Assembly (NCBI GenBank): GCA_945957605.1
Contig: CAMFLR010000004.1
Span: forward strand, 186,001 to 250,000
Source: an uncultured Isosphaeraceae bacterium
GTDB lineage: Bacteria > Planctomycetota > Planctomycetia > Isosphaerales > Isosphaeraceae
DNA length: 64,000 nucleotides
Direction: 5' to 3'
A program made the translations under genes and the position numbers. Positions 32,540-41,348 of the stretch are shown piece after piece; positions within the stretch are counted from its first letter, which is position 1, and every line of letters starts with the position of its first letter. A model generated the notes under the pieces. It did not search any database. It saw nothing but the letters and a program-made list of their open reading frames with translations, and was not told the origin of the DNA.

Positions 32540-35500
32540 TTATTGAGCGAGACCCGGGCCATCAAGCTGACCCGCGTGATCGCCGTTCGCTGCGATGAGC
32601 CCAGCCAAAACGCTCACACGGATCGGTCCGACGTGAGTCTTCTTCAGCGTGAGCGTCACCGTGTTGTTCTTCTTGTTGTAGGTCGCAGACTTGATCGCCA
32701 ACTGGACGTTGTACGGGCCACCCGGGCTCGCTGCGCCGAAGAGAGCGTATTGCGCCAGGTTGCGGGCCGATACGGCATTAAGCGGCTCGTTGAAGTGCAG
32801 CACCACCGCCGAAATGCTCGCCTTCTTCTTCGTCGCCGAAACGCTCAGCAGCACCGGAGCGTTGCCACCGATGACCAGGCTCGTCGTCTGCTTGAGATCG
32901 CCGAGCACCGCACCGATGAACGCCGCGCCGCTAGCACTGCCGCTCGTTGCCAGGCCATTTGGCGAAATCGAGATCAGCGAGCTGTTGCTCGTCGACCACG
33001 TCACCTGACTGTCCACATTCCCGGTCGTGCCGTCCGTGAAAATGGCGACCGCGTGATATTGCAGCTTCGAGCCAAACGGCAGCGAGAGGACGTTCGGCTG
33101 AATCGTGATCGAGGTTACGGTCGCGGGAGTGACGGTCAATGCCGCGTTTCCGGTGACGCCACCGAAGCTCGCCGAAATCGTCAATTGTCCCAGCGCGGCT
33201 CCGCCCGTCAGGCCGCCGGGCGTAATCGGCGCCAGGGCCGAATTGCTCGACGACCAGGCGACGCTGCTCGTGAGATCCTTGTGCGACCCGTCGGTGTACA
33301 CGCCATCGGCGTGATACTGGAATGCCAAGCCCTTGCCGATCGATGTGTCTCCGGGGTTGATCACGATCGACGCCAGTGCGGGGCTGAGCACGGTGAGGTT
33401 CGTCGACTTCGAGACCGAGCCGACAGTTGCGGTAATCGTCGATCCGCCGATGGTCGAGCTCGAAGCGAGGCCGGTCGTCGAAATGTGGGCGACCAGGCCG
33501 TTGCCGGTGCTCCAGGTCACCTGGTTCGTCACGTCCTGCTGCGTGCCGTCGCTGTAAATTCCCATCGCGGTGAACTGCTGCTTCAGACCGGCCGCGACGG
33601 TCGGGTTAGCGGGGCCGACGGCGATCGAAACCAGTGCGGGGTCGGTCACCAGCATGGTGTCGAAACCGCTGCTCAAGCCGTTCAGGGTCGCGGTGATGTT
33701 CGTCGCACCGGTCGACAGCGACGGAGCCAGGCCGGTGGCGCTGATCGTCGCGAAGACGGGGGCGTCGGACATCCAGGTGACCTGATTGGTGAGGTCGGAG
33801 GTCGATCCGTCAGTGTAAACCCCGGTCGCCGTGAACTGCTGGCTCAGGCCAAGCGCGAGGCTGGGTGAGTTTGGACTGACCGAGATCGACGCCAGGGCCG
33901 GCGGGGTGATCGTGAGCGTCGAGGGAGATGTCGTCAGACCGTTGAGGGTCGCGCTGATGTTCGTCGTACCGACACTCAATGACTTCGTCAGGCCGGTGCT
34001 GTCGATCGAGGCGATCGCCGGCGAGGTCGAACCCCAGGCTACCTGGCTGGAGAGGTCGGTCACAGTTCCGTCAGTGTAGGTGCCGGTGGCCGTGAACTTC
34101 TCAGACAACCCCTTGGCCAGGTTCAACGTGTTCGCGGTTAGAACGAGCGAAACCAGCGAGGGCGCGGTGACGACGAACGAAACCGCCGTGGTGTTGATAC
34201 TGCCGAGGAACGCGCTGACCTTCGTCGTGCCAATCTGCTTGGCCGTCGCGAGTCCATTGGGATTGATCGAAGCGACGTTGCGGATGCTCGAAATCCACGT
34301 CACCTGCGACGAGACATCGGCGGTGGTGTTGTCGGTATAGGTGCCAGTCGCGATGAATTGCAGCGTCAGCCCCTTGGCGACGGTCGGCGTCAGCGGGGTA
34401 ATCGCGATCGAAACCAGCGCGGCGGGGAGCACCGTCACGGGATCGGGTGCGCTCGATACTCCTCCGAGCGTGGCGGTGATGTTCGACGTGCCGACGGCGA
34501 GCGTTTGGACGAAGCCCCTCGAGGTAATCGTCGCAACGCCAGGCGTGTCGGAAGCCCAGGTAACCTGGTTCGTCAGGCTGGCGGTCGTACCGTCGGTGTA
34601 TGTGCCGAGCGCGGCGAACTGCTGAGTCAGTCCCTTGGCCAGCGATGGGCTGACCGGCGTGAGCGAGATCGTCAACAGGGCGGCCGGGGTAACAGTCAAG
34701 GTATTGGCGGCGCTCGAGATGCCCTGTAACGACGCGGTAATCACCGTCGAGCCCACGGTTACCGTGGTGGCGAGGCCGTTCGCGTCGATGCTGGCGATCG
34801 TTGGCTTGGACGATGTCCAGGTCACCGCACCCGTAATATCAATGGTTTGCCCGCTCGCGAGGTGCCCGGTCGCGATGAACTGCTGGGTGAGTCCCTTCGC
34901 GACGCTTGGAGCGCTCGGAGAAATCGTGATCGATTGCAGGTTCGGGAAGAGGCCGATCGAAGCGAGGTCAGGGACGAGTTTGGCACCGTTGGGCGTACCC
35001 AGACCGGTCACTTCGTCATAGCCGGGACCAGCGGTGAAGCCGCCGTTGCTGCCACTGATGATGTCGTGGAAGTCGCTATTCTTCGTAGCGAACAGCGAAT
35101 AGAGGTTGGTCTGCGCTTCGAGCGTGCTAAACGTCTGGCCGCCGTAATGAACGCGTCCCTGGTCGATGATGGCGAACATGCCAGCCATCAGCGGCGAGGA
35201 GAGGCTTGTTCCGCCGACGACTCCCCAGGGAGTCGATGCGCCGTTGTCGTAGGGATCGTAGAACGCGACGCCTGTGTTGGGATCGGCAAGTGCGGCGATA
35301 TCGGGGATCGTTCGGAATCCAGTGTTTTGAACCGAGCGTTGGAAAGCGGGTTCAGTCTCGAAGGCGCTGGTGCCGCCACCGCTGCCTGTCCAGCCAGTTT
35401 CACCACTGGAACCTGTGCCGGGATAGGTTCCCGTGGCGTCGAGATTGAGCGTGGTACCACCAATCGCCAGAACGTTGGGGGAGAAGGCTGGGTAGCCGCC

Positions 35501-36235
35501 CGGTGAGCCGTCGTCACCGGTCGAAGCGAGATACATCACGTTAGGAACGACGTATTGCCCGTCGATCGAAAGCTCTTGGCCGGCTTCGTCCGCCCCGAAG
35601 CTCATCGACACGATGGCCCCGAGACGAGCGGCGGTAACCGAAGCGGTCTGCGTCAGGTCCGCAGTCGTCGGGGTATTGGCTTCGACCAAAATGATGTTCG
35701 CGCCGGGGGCCATCGCGTGGGCCCACTCGATATCGAGCGCGATTTCGCCGCCCCAGCCACCGGGTCCCTTGGGATCAGTTCCTGGAAGCGGGCTCGTCTG
35801 TCCGTTTTGATTGAGCTTCGTGAAGCTCGGCGGGTCAGGCAGACCAAACTGCTGATCGAAAATGTGCAGCGCGCTGCTGGCAAAGCTCGGATCGGTCGAG
35901 TTTACGAAGCTCGGATTGTCGTAGGCATCGACAATCACGATCGTTTGACCGGTGCCATCGCCTTTGAGGCCATTAAAGCTGATCGCATTTAGGCCGTATG
36001 CTGCGGCAATTTGCGCAGGAGAGTAGCCGTCAGGTCCAGGGGTTTGCAACGGAACCATCTGTCCCGCCGCATTCATCACCTGTTTGTACTGGTACCCAGT
36101 GCGGAAAACGATGCTCGACGGGTCGCCGGGCGACGAAAGCACGAGCCGATCTTCTAAACCTTCGAGTCGCGGCCGAAGCGACCGGCGTCGGTCGCGGCCG
36201 AGAATGGATTTGTGAAGCCGATTTGCTCGAAACAT
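32540..36235 (-). CDS. Sedolisin (S53) protease with eight Ig-like repeats
   Basis: 1231 residues; AGGAGAGGG precedes the ATG. The N-terminus carries the planctomycete 'RPRLEGLEDRLVLS' element (21-34). The S53 catalytic domain spans about 70-425: the Glu/Asp pair E164 and D168 ('GGEIALDIEW'), the oxyanion Asp in 'ASTGDDGS' (D241), the nucleophile in 'GGTSLSSP' (S344) and a calcium site in 'DIISGSNGGFTAGPGYDEVTGLGTPNG'. About 430-1120 are eight BIG2-type Ig-like repeats with the pattern 'VAKGLTQQFxATGxYxDG'. The C-terminus is another beta domain ('VVLHFNEPLNAVSARNLAQYAL'). The 180-residue pro-domain normal for this family is absent. Secreted acid-type peptidase; substrate unknown. Confidence 0.88.
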   Translation of the reverse strand: MFRANRLHKSILGRDRRRSLRPRLEGLEDRLVLSSPGDPSSIVFRTGYQYKQVMNAAGQMVPLQTPGPDGYSPAQIAAAYGLNAISFNGLKGDGTGQTIVIVDAYDNPSFVNSTDPSFASSALHIFDQQFGLPDPPSFTKLNQNGQTSPLPGTDPKGPGGWGGEIALDIEWAHAMAPGANIILVEANTPTTADLTQTASVTAARLGAIVSMSFGADEAGQELSIDGQYVVPNVMYLASTGDDGSPGGYPAFSPNVLAIGGTTLNLDATGTYPGTGSSGETGWTGSGGGTSAFETEPAFQRSVQNTGFRTIPDIAALADPNTGVAFYDPYDNGASTPWGVVGGTSLSSPLMAGMFAIIDQGRVHYGGQTFSTLEAQTNLYSLFATKNSDFHDIISGSNGGFTAGPGYDEVTGLGTPNGAKLVPDLASIGLFPNLQSITISPSAPSVAKGLTQQFIATGHLASGQTIDITGAVTWTSSKPTIASIDANGLATTVTVGSTVITASLQGISSAANTLTVTPAALLTISLTPVSPSLAKGLTQQFAALGTYTDGTTASLTNQVTWASDTPGVATITSRGFVQTLAVGTSNITATLGGVSSAPDPVTVLPAALVSIAITPLTPTVAKGLTLQFIATGTYTDNTTADVSSQVTWISSIRNVASINPNGLATAKQIGTTKVSAFLGSINTTAVSFVVTAPSLVSLVLTANTLNLAKGLSEKFTATGTYTDGTVTDLSSQVAWGSTSPAIASIDSTGLTKSLSVGTTNISATLNGLTTSPSTLTITPPALASISVSPNSPSLALGLSQQFTATGVYTDGSTSDLTNQVTWMSDAPVFATISATGLAPSLSTGATNITATLNGLSSGFDTMLVTDPALVSIAVGPANPTVAAGLKQQFTAMGIYSDGTQQDVTNQVTWSTGNGLVAHISTTGLASSSTIGGSTITATVGSVSKSTNLTVLSPALASIVINPGDTSIGKGLAFQYHADGVYTDGSHKDLTSSVAWSSSNSALAPITPGGLTGGAALGQLTISASFGGVTGNAALTVTPATVTSITIQPNVLSLPFGSKLQYHAVAIFTDGTTGNVDSQVTWSTSNSSLISISPNGLATSGSASGAAFIGAVLGDLKQTTSLVIGGNAPVLLSVSATKKKASISAVVLHFNEPLNAVSARNLAQYALFGAASPGGPYNVQLAIKSATYNKKNNTVTLTLKKTHVGPIRVSVLAGLIAANGDHAGQLDGPGLAQ

Positions 36236-36892
36236 GGACCCTCTCCTAGGTGTCGTCTCTGATTGATAATAATATTAATTGATCAGACACTCTAACGCAG
36301 GGCGTGGAGCCGCCGGCGAGTGGTTGCGCGGGCGTCGAGCGCCCCTGCGGGTATGTGGTTGGTCCTGGTAGGTCGCCGGAACATCGGCAAGCGCCTGGTC
36401 GGGAGCGGAGAACCAGGTGGATAGAACGCGATCGTGGTAAGAGATCTGCTCTGGATCAAGTTTTACACAGTAAACCTGTGGATGCAACTATTTCTTGAAG
36501 AACATGTGTCGAGGATCAAAAGTGCGGCAACGTGTTCGGATGTTACGTTTACACCGAAGATGCCAACCATAACGGGACCAAGAGCTGCGGAGATATGGAA
36601 TCGACTGCCGTTCATTAAGTTTCATATACAGCTTCAGTTAGTTCAACAAGCAAATCAACCTATACAAAAACCATGCACGCTTATTTGATTGAATCACCGT
36701 AATGGTCATCAGAGCGATATGTTGATTGAGGTAACTTCCATAACTCACCCCATGTTTACACATCGTTTCTTGGATTGGGTGGATACGTTGAGAGCTAAAG
36801 CTGACATTTGTGATTGCTGATGTCTGAAACTGGTTCGCTTTCCTGCTGCCTTGAGACTTATTCTTTTATGGCAGAGCGGTCGACTTGCGTCG
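36236..36892. other. Gene-free interval, AT-rich in its right two-thirds
   Basis: About 650 bp without a supportable gene. Near 36250-36290 an AT-rich stretch (TAATAATATTAATTGATCA) directly precedes the sedolisin ribosome-binding site and probably holds its promoter. From about 36470 to 36890 the DNA is clearly AT-richer than its neighbours. No tRNA, repeat array or insertion sequence was recognised. Confidence 0.5.
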
Positions 36893-37633
36893 TCAGTCTT
36901 TACGATTCGCGCGACGCCAACCGAGAACGCCCAGGACGGCGAACACTCCGCCGATAAACGTTGCGGGTTCGGGCGTCGCCACCATCACCGTGGCGGTCGT
37001 AACGGTAAACGTGTCGCCGTTCGCAGATATGTTTGTATTCCACTTGAGATTGATCACGCCTTCGAGCGAAGTCACATCCTTGGGCTCGGCTTTGCTCTTG
37101 GTGTCACCATTATCGAGCGTGGTGAACTTACCGCTGCCGTTCGAGTACGCGTCCATGGTCGGCGCGCTACCGTTCGGGTTGTAGCCGTTCATCGACGCCA
37201 GGTCGCCTGCGAAGCTTGCCGTTGCAATCAGGGGCGCGGAGATTTTGTCGAATGTCGCTTTGAAGTCGAGGACAACCTGGTCGGAAAACCGGCGATCGGG
37301 GCCGTTGTAATTGATGACGAGCGGCTTATCGGACTTGGGGCCGACCAGTTTGAGCGTCGCGCCATTGGCGAAGACGTCGAGCACGATTTGGCCGCCGCCG
37401 CGAATCGCCCAGTTCCAGTTCGCGCCGTTGGTGATGTTGCCAAACGCAAAGACGTATTCGGTTCCACCCGCGATGGCGGTGGCAGTTGGATTATTCGTCG
37501 AATCCGATTTGTGATGTGCTAGACCGCCCTGGCCGTCGTTAAAGTCGTAACTCAGCGTAACACCGCCAGGCGCACGTGCGGCGGTTGTCAAACTCATTGC
37601 CATGGCCAACGCCAAAACGTGGGTGATCCGCAT
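36893..37633 (-). CDS. PEP-CTERM secreted protein
   Basis: 246 residues. A signal peptide ('MRITHVLALAMAMSLTTAARA') is followed by one beta-rich domain of about 190 residues ('GVTLSYDFNDGQGGLAHHKSDSTNNP', 'YNGPDRRFSDQVVLDFKATFDKISAPLI'). The C-terminus is a PEP-CTERM signal: 'TPEPATFIGGVFAVLGVLGWRRANRKD'. The middle part resembles a carbohydrate-binding jelly roll but no named family is recognised. Processed by an exosortase encoded elsewhere. Single gene with its own upstream region. Confidence 0.85.
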   Translation of the reverse strand: MRITHVLALAMAMSLTTAARAPGGVTLSYDFNDGQGGLAHHKSDSTNNPTATAIAGGTEYVFAFGNITNGANWNWAIRGGGQIVLDVFANGATLKLVGPKSDKPLVINYNGPDRRFSDQVVLDFKATFDKISAPLIATASFAGDLASMNGYNPNGSAPTMDAYSNGSGKFTTLDNGDTKSKAEPKDVTSLEGVINLKWNTNISANGDTFTVTTATVMVATPEPATFIGGVFAVLGVLGWRRANRKD

Positions 37634-38154
37634 GGCAGGTCTCCGCAGTTAGATGCGCGAGTTCTTGACGTAGCGGGATCGTACCTTGCGCGAACGGGAA
37701 TTGACATCATTTTCTGATACGACCGTCACGTTCGCTTCGTAACGGTGTAATCTGGGCCTTGAACGTGGACGTGTCGACGTTTCCTGATCCAGGACTTCGT
37801 GTCGCACGATTTCGACGCGCTGTGCCCCCTTCTGCGCACAGTCCGTGTGACGTTCAAGCCCTTTAGCCAGTTCGTCGGTCGATGGTTGGACAACGGGTGG
37901 GAACGCGTCTTTAATACTGGTGAGAATTTACATCTTGATCCAAGTACAATTTGGATTGCTTCACGCCGAGTCGAAACCGCGCGCTTCGAGCTGCTAGCGG
38001 TCTTGCATTCGTCACTCAGTGCGAATGGGATCGAAAACTGGTGGAATTGGCTCACAGCTATCGGGACGGATCTTGTATCTTGCTCTGATCTTCAAGGGAG
38101 TCTGATACTCGTAGCGCGCCGTCGGATGCCGAAATCCAACCCGAAGGAGCCATC
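37634..38154. other. Interval without a convincing gene
   Basis: About 520 bp between divergent genes. One plus-strand frame of 119 codons (37799-38158) ends in the start of the DUF1801 gene but has no ribosome-binding site or recognisable domain. An AAGGAG at 38143-38148 serves the next gene. Confidence 0.4.
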
Positions 38155-38694
38155 ATGAGCGTGAAGAAAAACACCCCGAAGCGCAGTCCGGTCAAAGCTG
38201 AGGCTGAAACGCCAGCCAGCGCACAATCGGCGGTGGCGCGACGATCGGCTGAAACCGAGTTGCGTACGCTCGTCGCCAAGTTCGCGCCCGAACATGTAAA
38301 GCTCGTGGAGGCAATGCGTCGGTCGCTGCGAAAACGCCTGCCTACGGCACATGAAGTGGTGTATGAATATCGCGACTTTTGCGTCATCAGCTATTCACCG
38401 AACGAGCACGGGTATGAGGGTGTTCTCGTAATCCGCGCGAGCGTTGATGGCGTTAAACTGTACTTCAACAACGGCAAGGAACTGCCGGATCCTGCGAAAC
38501 TTTTGCAGGGGTCTGGCAAACAAACACGCTGGACTAACGTGGAAGGGGCGTCCACGCTCGCTCGCCCGGAAGTCGTGAGCCTGATCGACGAGGCGCTCGC
38601 TCGCAATCTCGTACCGTTCGCGCAAGATGGTCGCGGGTCGGTGGTCATTCGTTCGACAACAGCGAAGAAGCGTGCGCAGAAGGGCTCCGCTTAA
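38155..38694 (+). CDS. DUF1801-domain protein (YdhG-like)
   Basis: 179 residues, AAGGAG six bases before the ATG. A basic Lys/Ala/Thr-rich N-terminal tail (1-40) precedes the DUF1801 domain (about 45-165): 'VEAMRRSLRKRLPTAHEVVYEYRDFCVISYSPNEHGYEGVLVIRASVDGVKLYFNNGKELPDPAKLLQGSGKQTRWTNVEG'. A basic tail ('TTAKKRAQKG') closes it. The fold is shared with the frataxin-like/YdhG family; biochemical role unknown. Confidence 0.85.
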   Translation: MSVKKNTPKRSPVKAEAETPASAQSAVARRSAETELRTLVAKFAPEHVKLVEAMRRSLRKRLPTAHEVVYEYRDFCVISYSPNEHGYEGVLVIRASVDGVKLYFNNGKELPDPAKLLQGSGKQTRWTNVEGASTLARPEVVSLIDEALARNLVPFAQDGRGSVVIRSTTAKKRAQKGSA

Positions 38695-38879
38695 CGTGCA
38701 GTTTGCAAACCGAGGTGTTTCAGTATCGAAACCGCGATGCGAACGAAGGGCTTGGCCATATTGCGCGATGCGATTCGCCAGCACTGGTTCGCAACGAGGA
38801 TGCGCGTTAGGTTGGACGTCCAGTCGATAGCGAACTTGTTGACCGTATTTAGATCAAGTGATCACTTGAAGCTAATCGC

Positions 38880-39458
38880 ATGCTCTGGCCACTCGAGCGT
38901 CCCTTCCAGATCACGTGCTTGCTGTTCCTGGCGTTGATTGCCATGTCGACGATATTCGCGCCAATCCTCAAAAGCAAACGCGGCACGATGTTTGGGACTA
39001 CCTTGATATTTGCCGTCGTCGCGTTTATTCCGTCATGCACGGGAATCATGGCGATTATGGACACGCAGCGTTTTGGAGTATTCCACTACAATTCCGCGGC
39101 GGAAGTGAGTGACACTCATGTCAAATGCTATCTCCCTTCAACAGCGAAAGACGTCACTCTGAAGACCTCTTTGGGCGGCCACTTTGCGAAATATAAAATC
39201 TCGAAAGCGGAGTTGCAGACGTATCTCGACGGACTCTGGGACAGAATTGGTGAGTACTCGGACATTCCGCGCAATGAGCTTCGCAGCGGTGTGCCGGTTT
39301 CTCCCGATTCCATTGACTTCAGGTTTGCTGAGCTAAAGTGGCCAACACTCGAGAATCCAATCGCGTTCGACAGCCCGATCGGAAAAAATGGGGGTGGAGT
39401 GAGGTATTACTTTGATCCAACGACTGAGACCGTCTACCACGAGGCCGCTTATTGGTGA
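38880..39458 (+). CDS. Membrane protein of unknown function
   Basis: 192 residues. Two hydrophobic helices at the N-terminus (about 11-28, 'CLLFLALIAMSTIFAPIL', and 38-60, 'GTTLIFAVVAFIPSCTGIMAIM') anchor a soluble C-terminal domain of about 125 residues. That domain has a 'YKISKAELQTYLDGLWDRIGEYSDIPRNEL' helix and ends 'GVRYYFDPTTETVYHEAAYW'. No family recognised. It is the last host gene before the terminator and the half-tRNA. Confidence 0.6.
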   Translation: MLWPLERPFQITCLLFLALIAMSTIFAPILKSKRGTMFGTTLIFAVVAFIPSCTGIMAIMDTQRFGVFHYNSAAEVSDTHVKCYLPSTAKDVTLKTSLGGHFAKYKISKAELQTYLDGLWDRIGEYSDIPRNELRSGVPVSPDSIDFRFAELKWPTLENPIAFDSPIGKNGGGVRYYFDPTTETVYHEAAYW

Positions 39459-39519
39459 GTCGATCTCACAACCCACGATTTTAACAGCCTCGTCGAGCCG
39501 TAACTTTAGTTTCCATAAC

Positions 39520-39559
39520 AAAAAAGGCCCTTCGACATTGCTGTCGAAGGGCCTTTTTT
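39520..39559. terminator. Bidirectional intrinsic terminator next to the tRNA half
   Basis: A perfect 17-bp stem (arms 39520-39536 and 39543-39559, loop ATTGCT) starting with six A and ending with six T, so it works on both strands. It ends the gene at 38880 from the left and would end the original tRNA transcript from the right. Confidence 0.85.
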
Positions 39560-39567
39560 GAACAGAG

Positions 39568-39609
39568 TCGGGGCGAGAGGATTTGAACCTCCGGCCTCAC
39601 GGTCCCGAA
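39568..39609 (-). pseudogene. 3' half of tRNA-Pro (CGG), probable attachment site
   Basis: Read on the minus strand, this holds an anticodon loop TTCGGGA (anticodon CGG, G37), a variable loop, the T arm 'GGAGGTTCAAATCCTCT' and the acceptor strand CGCCCCG with discriminator A. This is the 3' part of a proline tRNA. The 5' part (D arm, acceptor 5' strand CGGGG...) is missing: the next bases are GCGCTTTTTTC in plus orientation, and the 5' side of the anticodon stem does not pair properly. A tRNA cut at this point is the usual left junction left by a tRNA-targeting integrative element; the complete gene should sit at the element's other end. Confidence 0.7.
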
Positions 39610-39878
39610 TCGGGCGCTTTTTTCAATCTTAACTCACGATGTCACAAAGAGTTGCGACAAAACACACGCAAAAGACGGTTTCCACAGATTGCAGCATTTT
39701 CCGGGATTTTTCAGTCGGTCCTAGGTGTTTTGCTACCGGGTAGTGAAACCCCAAGCGTCCGTAATGACCGATTTCGAAATGAATATGAGGCTCTCTATGG
39801 TGGCCGATAACACGACGGGCAGATAACATGCTTGCCACTGGGGTTAAGAATCCGAATGAACGATTCGCAGACGTCCAC

Positions 39879-39892
39879 GCTTGCATGCAAGC
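39879..39892. repeat. 14-bp perfect palindrome
   Basis: GCTTGCATGCAAGC, 140 bp upstream of the first cargo gene; a possible protein-binding site. Confidence 0.35.
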
Positions 39893-40031
39893 AAGGGGAG
39901 GGACAGGGGTAAGCGATCACATTCTTTACAAAAAAATAGCGAACCGCTCCTAAGCCGATGGTGTCATAAACTATGCGGTTTAGTTCACGTAGAGAAATTG
40001 GCGAATCGATCGAACCGTGAAGTGAGACAAA

Positions 40032-40889
40032 ATGCGCGACATGTTCAATGAAAAGTTATACATGGAATGCGTTGCCTTACATACCATTGCTACGCCTTAC
40101 GTCGATCAGATTAGCCGTGACTTGATATTTCCCCGATCGCAGCAAGATTTGATGTGGCGCAGCGCACTTCGTAAAGACCACGAACTATTCGGAACGATTC
40201 TTCATCTCATCGATACCGAACGATCAGGCGTTGTTCTGCCGTTACTACGACCAATTTGCGAAGACGTAGTGTATCTAATTTATTTTAGCAAGTTGCCGCC
40301 AGAAAAGGCGAATGAATTACTTGGGCTATACTCGCAAAGGGAAGTGCTCGAAGGACTAAACGCTCAAATAGGTACGGATGAGAAGTCCCTGTGGCGTAAC
40401 GAGGGATTCGATGGCCCAAAGATCAAAAAGCAACTCAAGGATGTCGAGGAGAAATTGGCCGGCGAGGCTAGACTGTTGGCTTGGGATAGGAAATTGTGGC
40501 CAACTGCAAAATTCGTGGCCAAACACGTAAACCTGGAATCGGTTTACGAGCGCATTTATTTCGGAAGCTCAAAGGGCGTTCACTTCTCTCCACACCATCT
40601 TATGCGGATGATCTGGGGACAGCCACCGCTGGGCCCTTTTTCAGCCGACCTAAAACATTTCGAGAAGTACTATGAGGCCTACGCTCTAACGAACGCATGC
40701 TGGCTCTACTGTTTTCTACTTGCTCACTGCGGTAACGCATACGGTGAAGACACAAGTGAGGAAATCAATAAATCTTTGGAGAAGATGCTAGGGATTCTGG
40801 GCGACATCGGGATGGTACCAATAGTTACGGCTGAAGAGCTCTTTTGGCGAGCTGGTCCAAAACAGCCGTCCGGCGGCGCGCCTACCTAG
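40032..40889 (+). CDS. DUF5677-like protein, first cargo gene
   Basis: 285 residues, helical, no signal peptide or membrane segment. The segments 'VLPLLRPICEDVVYLIYF' and 'VYERIYFGSSKGVHFSPHHLMRMIWG' resemble the Arg/Glu and His motifs of DUF5677 proteins, an uncharacterised all-alpha group; the match is by eye and moderate. Codon use is clearly AT-richer than the host genes before it and the phage genes after it. It is on the opposite strand to the phage late operon and lies between the half-tRNA and that operon, the classic place for cargo. Function unknown. Confidence 0.6.
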   Translation: MRDMFNEKLYMECVALHTIATPYVDQISRDLIFPRSQQDLMWRSALRKDHELFGTILHLIDTERSGVVLPLLRPICEDVVYLIYFSKLPPEKANELLGLYSQREVLEGLNAQIGTDEKSLWRNEGFDGPKIKKQLKDVEEKLAGEARLLAWDRKLWPTAKFVAKHVNLESVYERIYFGSSKGVHFSPHHLMRMIWGQPPLGPFSADLKHFEKYYEAYALTNACWLYCFLLAHCGNAYGEDTSEEINKSLEKMLGILGDIGMVPIVTAEELFWRAGPKQPSGGAPT

Positions 40890-41013
40890 CCGCGTTTAAG
40901 TAACATCGCTTATGTCACACTGTTATCGCAACGCCACAGGCACATGTTTTCAAGGTTTCTCCGACATCTCGCAAGCGACACCCAGAGTTACACACAGAGC
41001 CAAGGATATCACC

Positions 41014-41229
41014 ATGTCTCTATACACAATCGACGGTATTCAGGTCGAGATCGTAACAAATCAGCGACCGAAAGTGATTTGGTGTACTGCTAAGTGGAAA
41101 TGCTTGGCCTGCGGTAAAGGAGGTGATGTCACTGAAGCGGCTCAGCAGAACACAACGGCAGGAGCTTATGCGAGTGCGCGTGGCTACGCAAGCATGCACA
41201 TTAAGCAACAACACGGGACGCAAGAGTAA
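41014..41229 (+). CDS. Small CxxC protein (zinc-finger-like), second cargo gene
   Basis: 71 residues from the ATG at 41014, with CAAGGAT six bases upstream. 'WKCLACGKGGDV' (a CxxC knuckle) is followed after a helix by 'MHIKQQHG', so two Cys and two His are spaced as in a small zinc finger of the C2H2 kind. No family recognised. It may be a DNA- or RNA-binding accessory protein. An earlier in-frame ATG (40912) would add 34 residues without a ribosome-binding site. Confidence 0.5.
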   Translation: MSLYTIDGIQVEIVTNQRPKVIWCTAKWKCLACGKGGDVTEAAQQNTTAGAYASARGYASMHIKQQHGTQE

Positions 41230-41348
41230 GAACATCCCCCCGCATACGACACTCGCACGTGCGACAAAGGCGCGGATTAGCATTGTTATCTTGGCCAGCA
41301 ACGCTCGTGTTCACTTGTAGATTCTTTTGCTGAAAAAGGGAGCAACCG

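Larger units (their letters stand above)
39459..40031. other. Element boundary region
   Basis: About 570 bp without a protein gene. It contains the 17-bp terminator hairpin, the tRNA-Pro half and a 14-bp perfect palindrome (GCTTGCATGCAAGC at 39879-39892), then the promoter region of the cargo gene at 40032. Confidence 0.6.

Noticed and set aside
32432..33868. 478-codon frame antisense to the sedolisin repeats
   Set aside because: Arg-rich product with no domain; a by-product of the GC-rich repeat codons of the gene on the other strand.
37799..38158. 119-codon plus-strand frame ending in the DUF1801 start codon
   Set aside because: No ribosome-binding site, no domain or signal peptide, and composition like chance frames; the ATGA overlap alone is not enough.
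39629..39886. 85-codon minus-strand frame beside the half tRNA, considered as an integrase remnant
   Set aside because: No tyrosine-recombinase motif (R...HxxR...Y) is present and the sequence looks non-coding.
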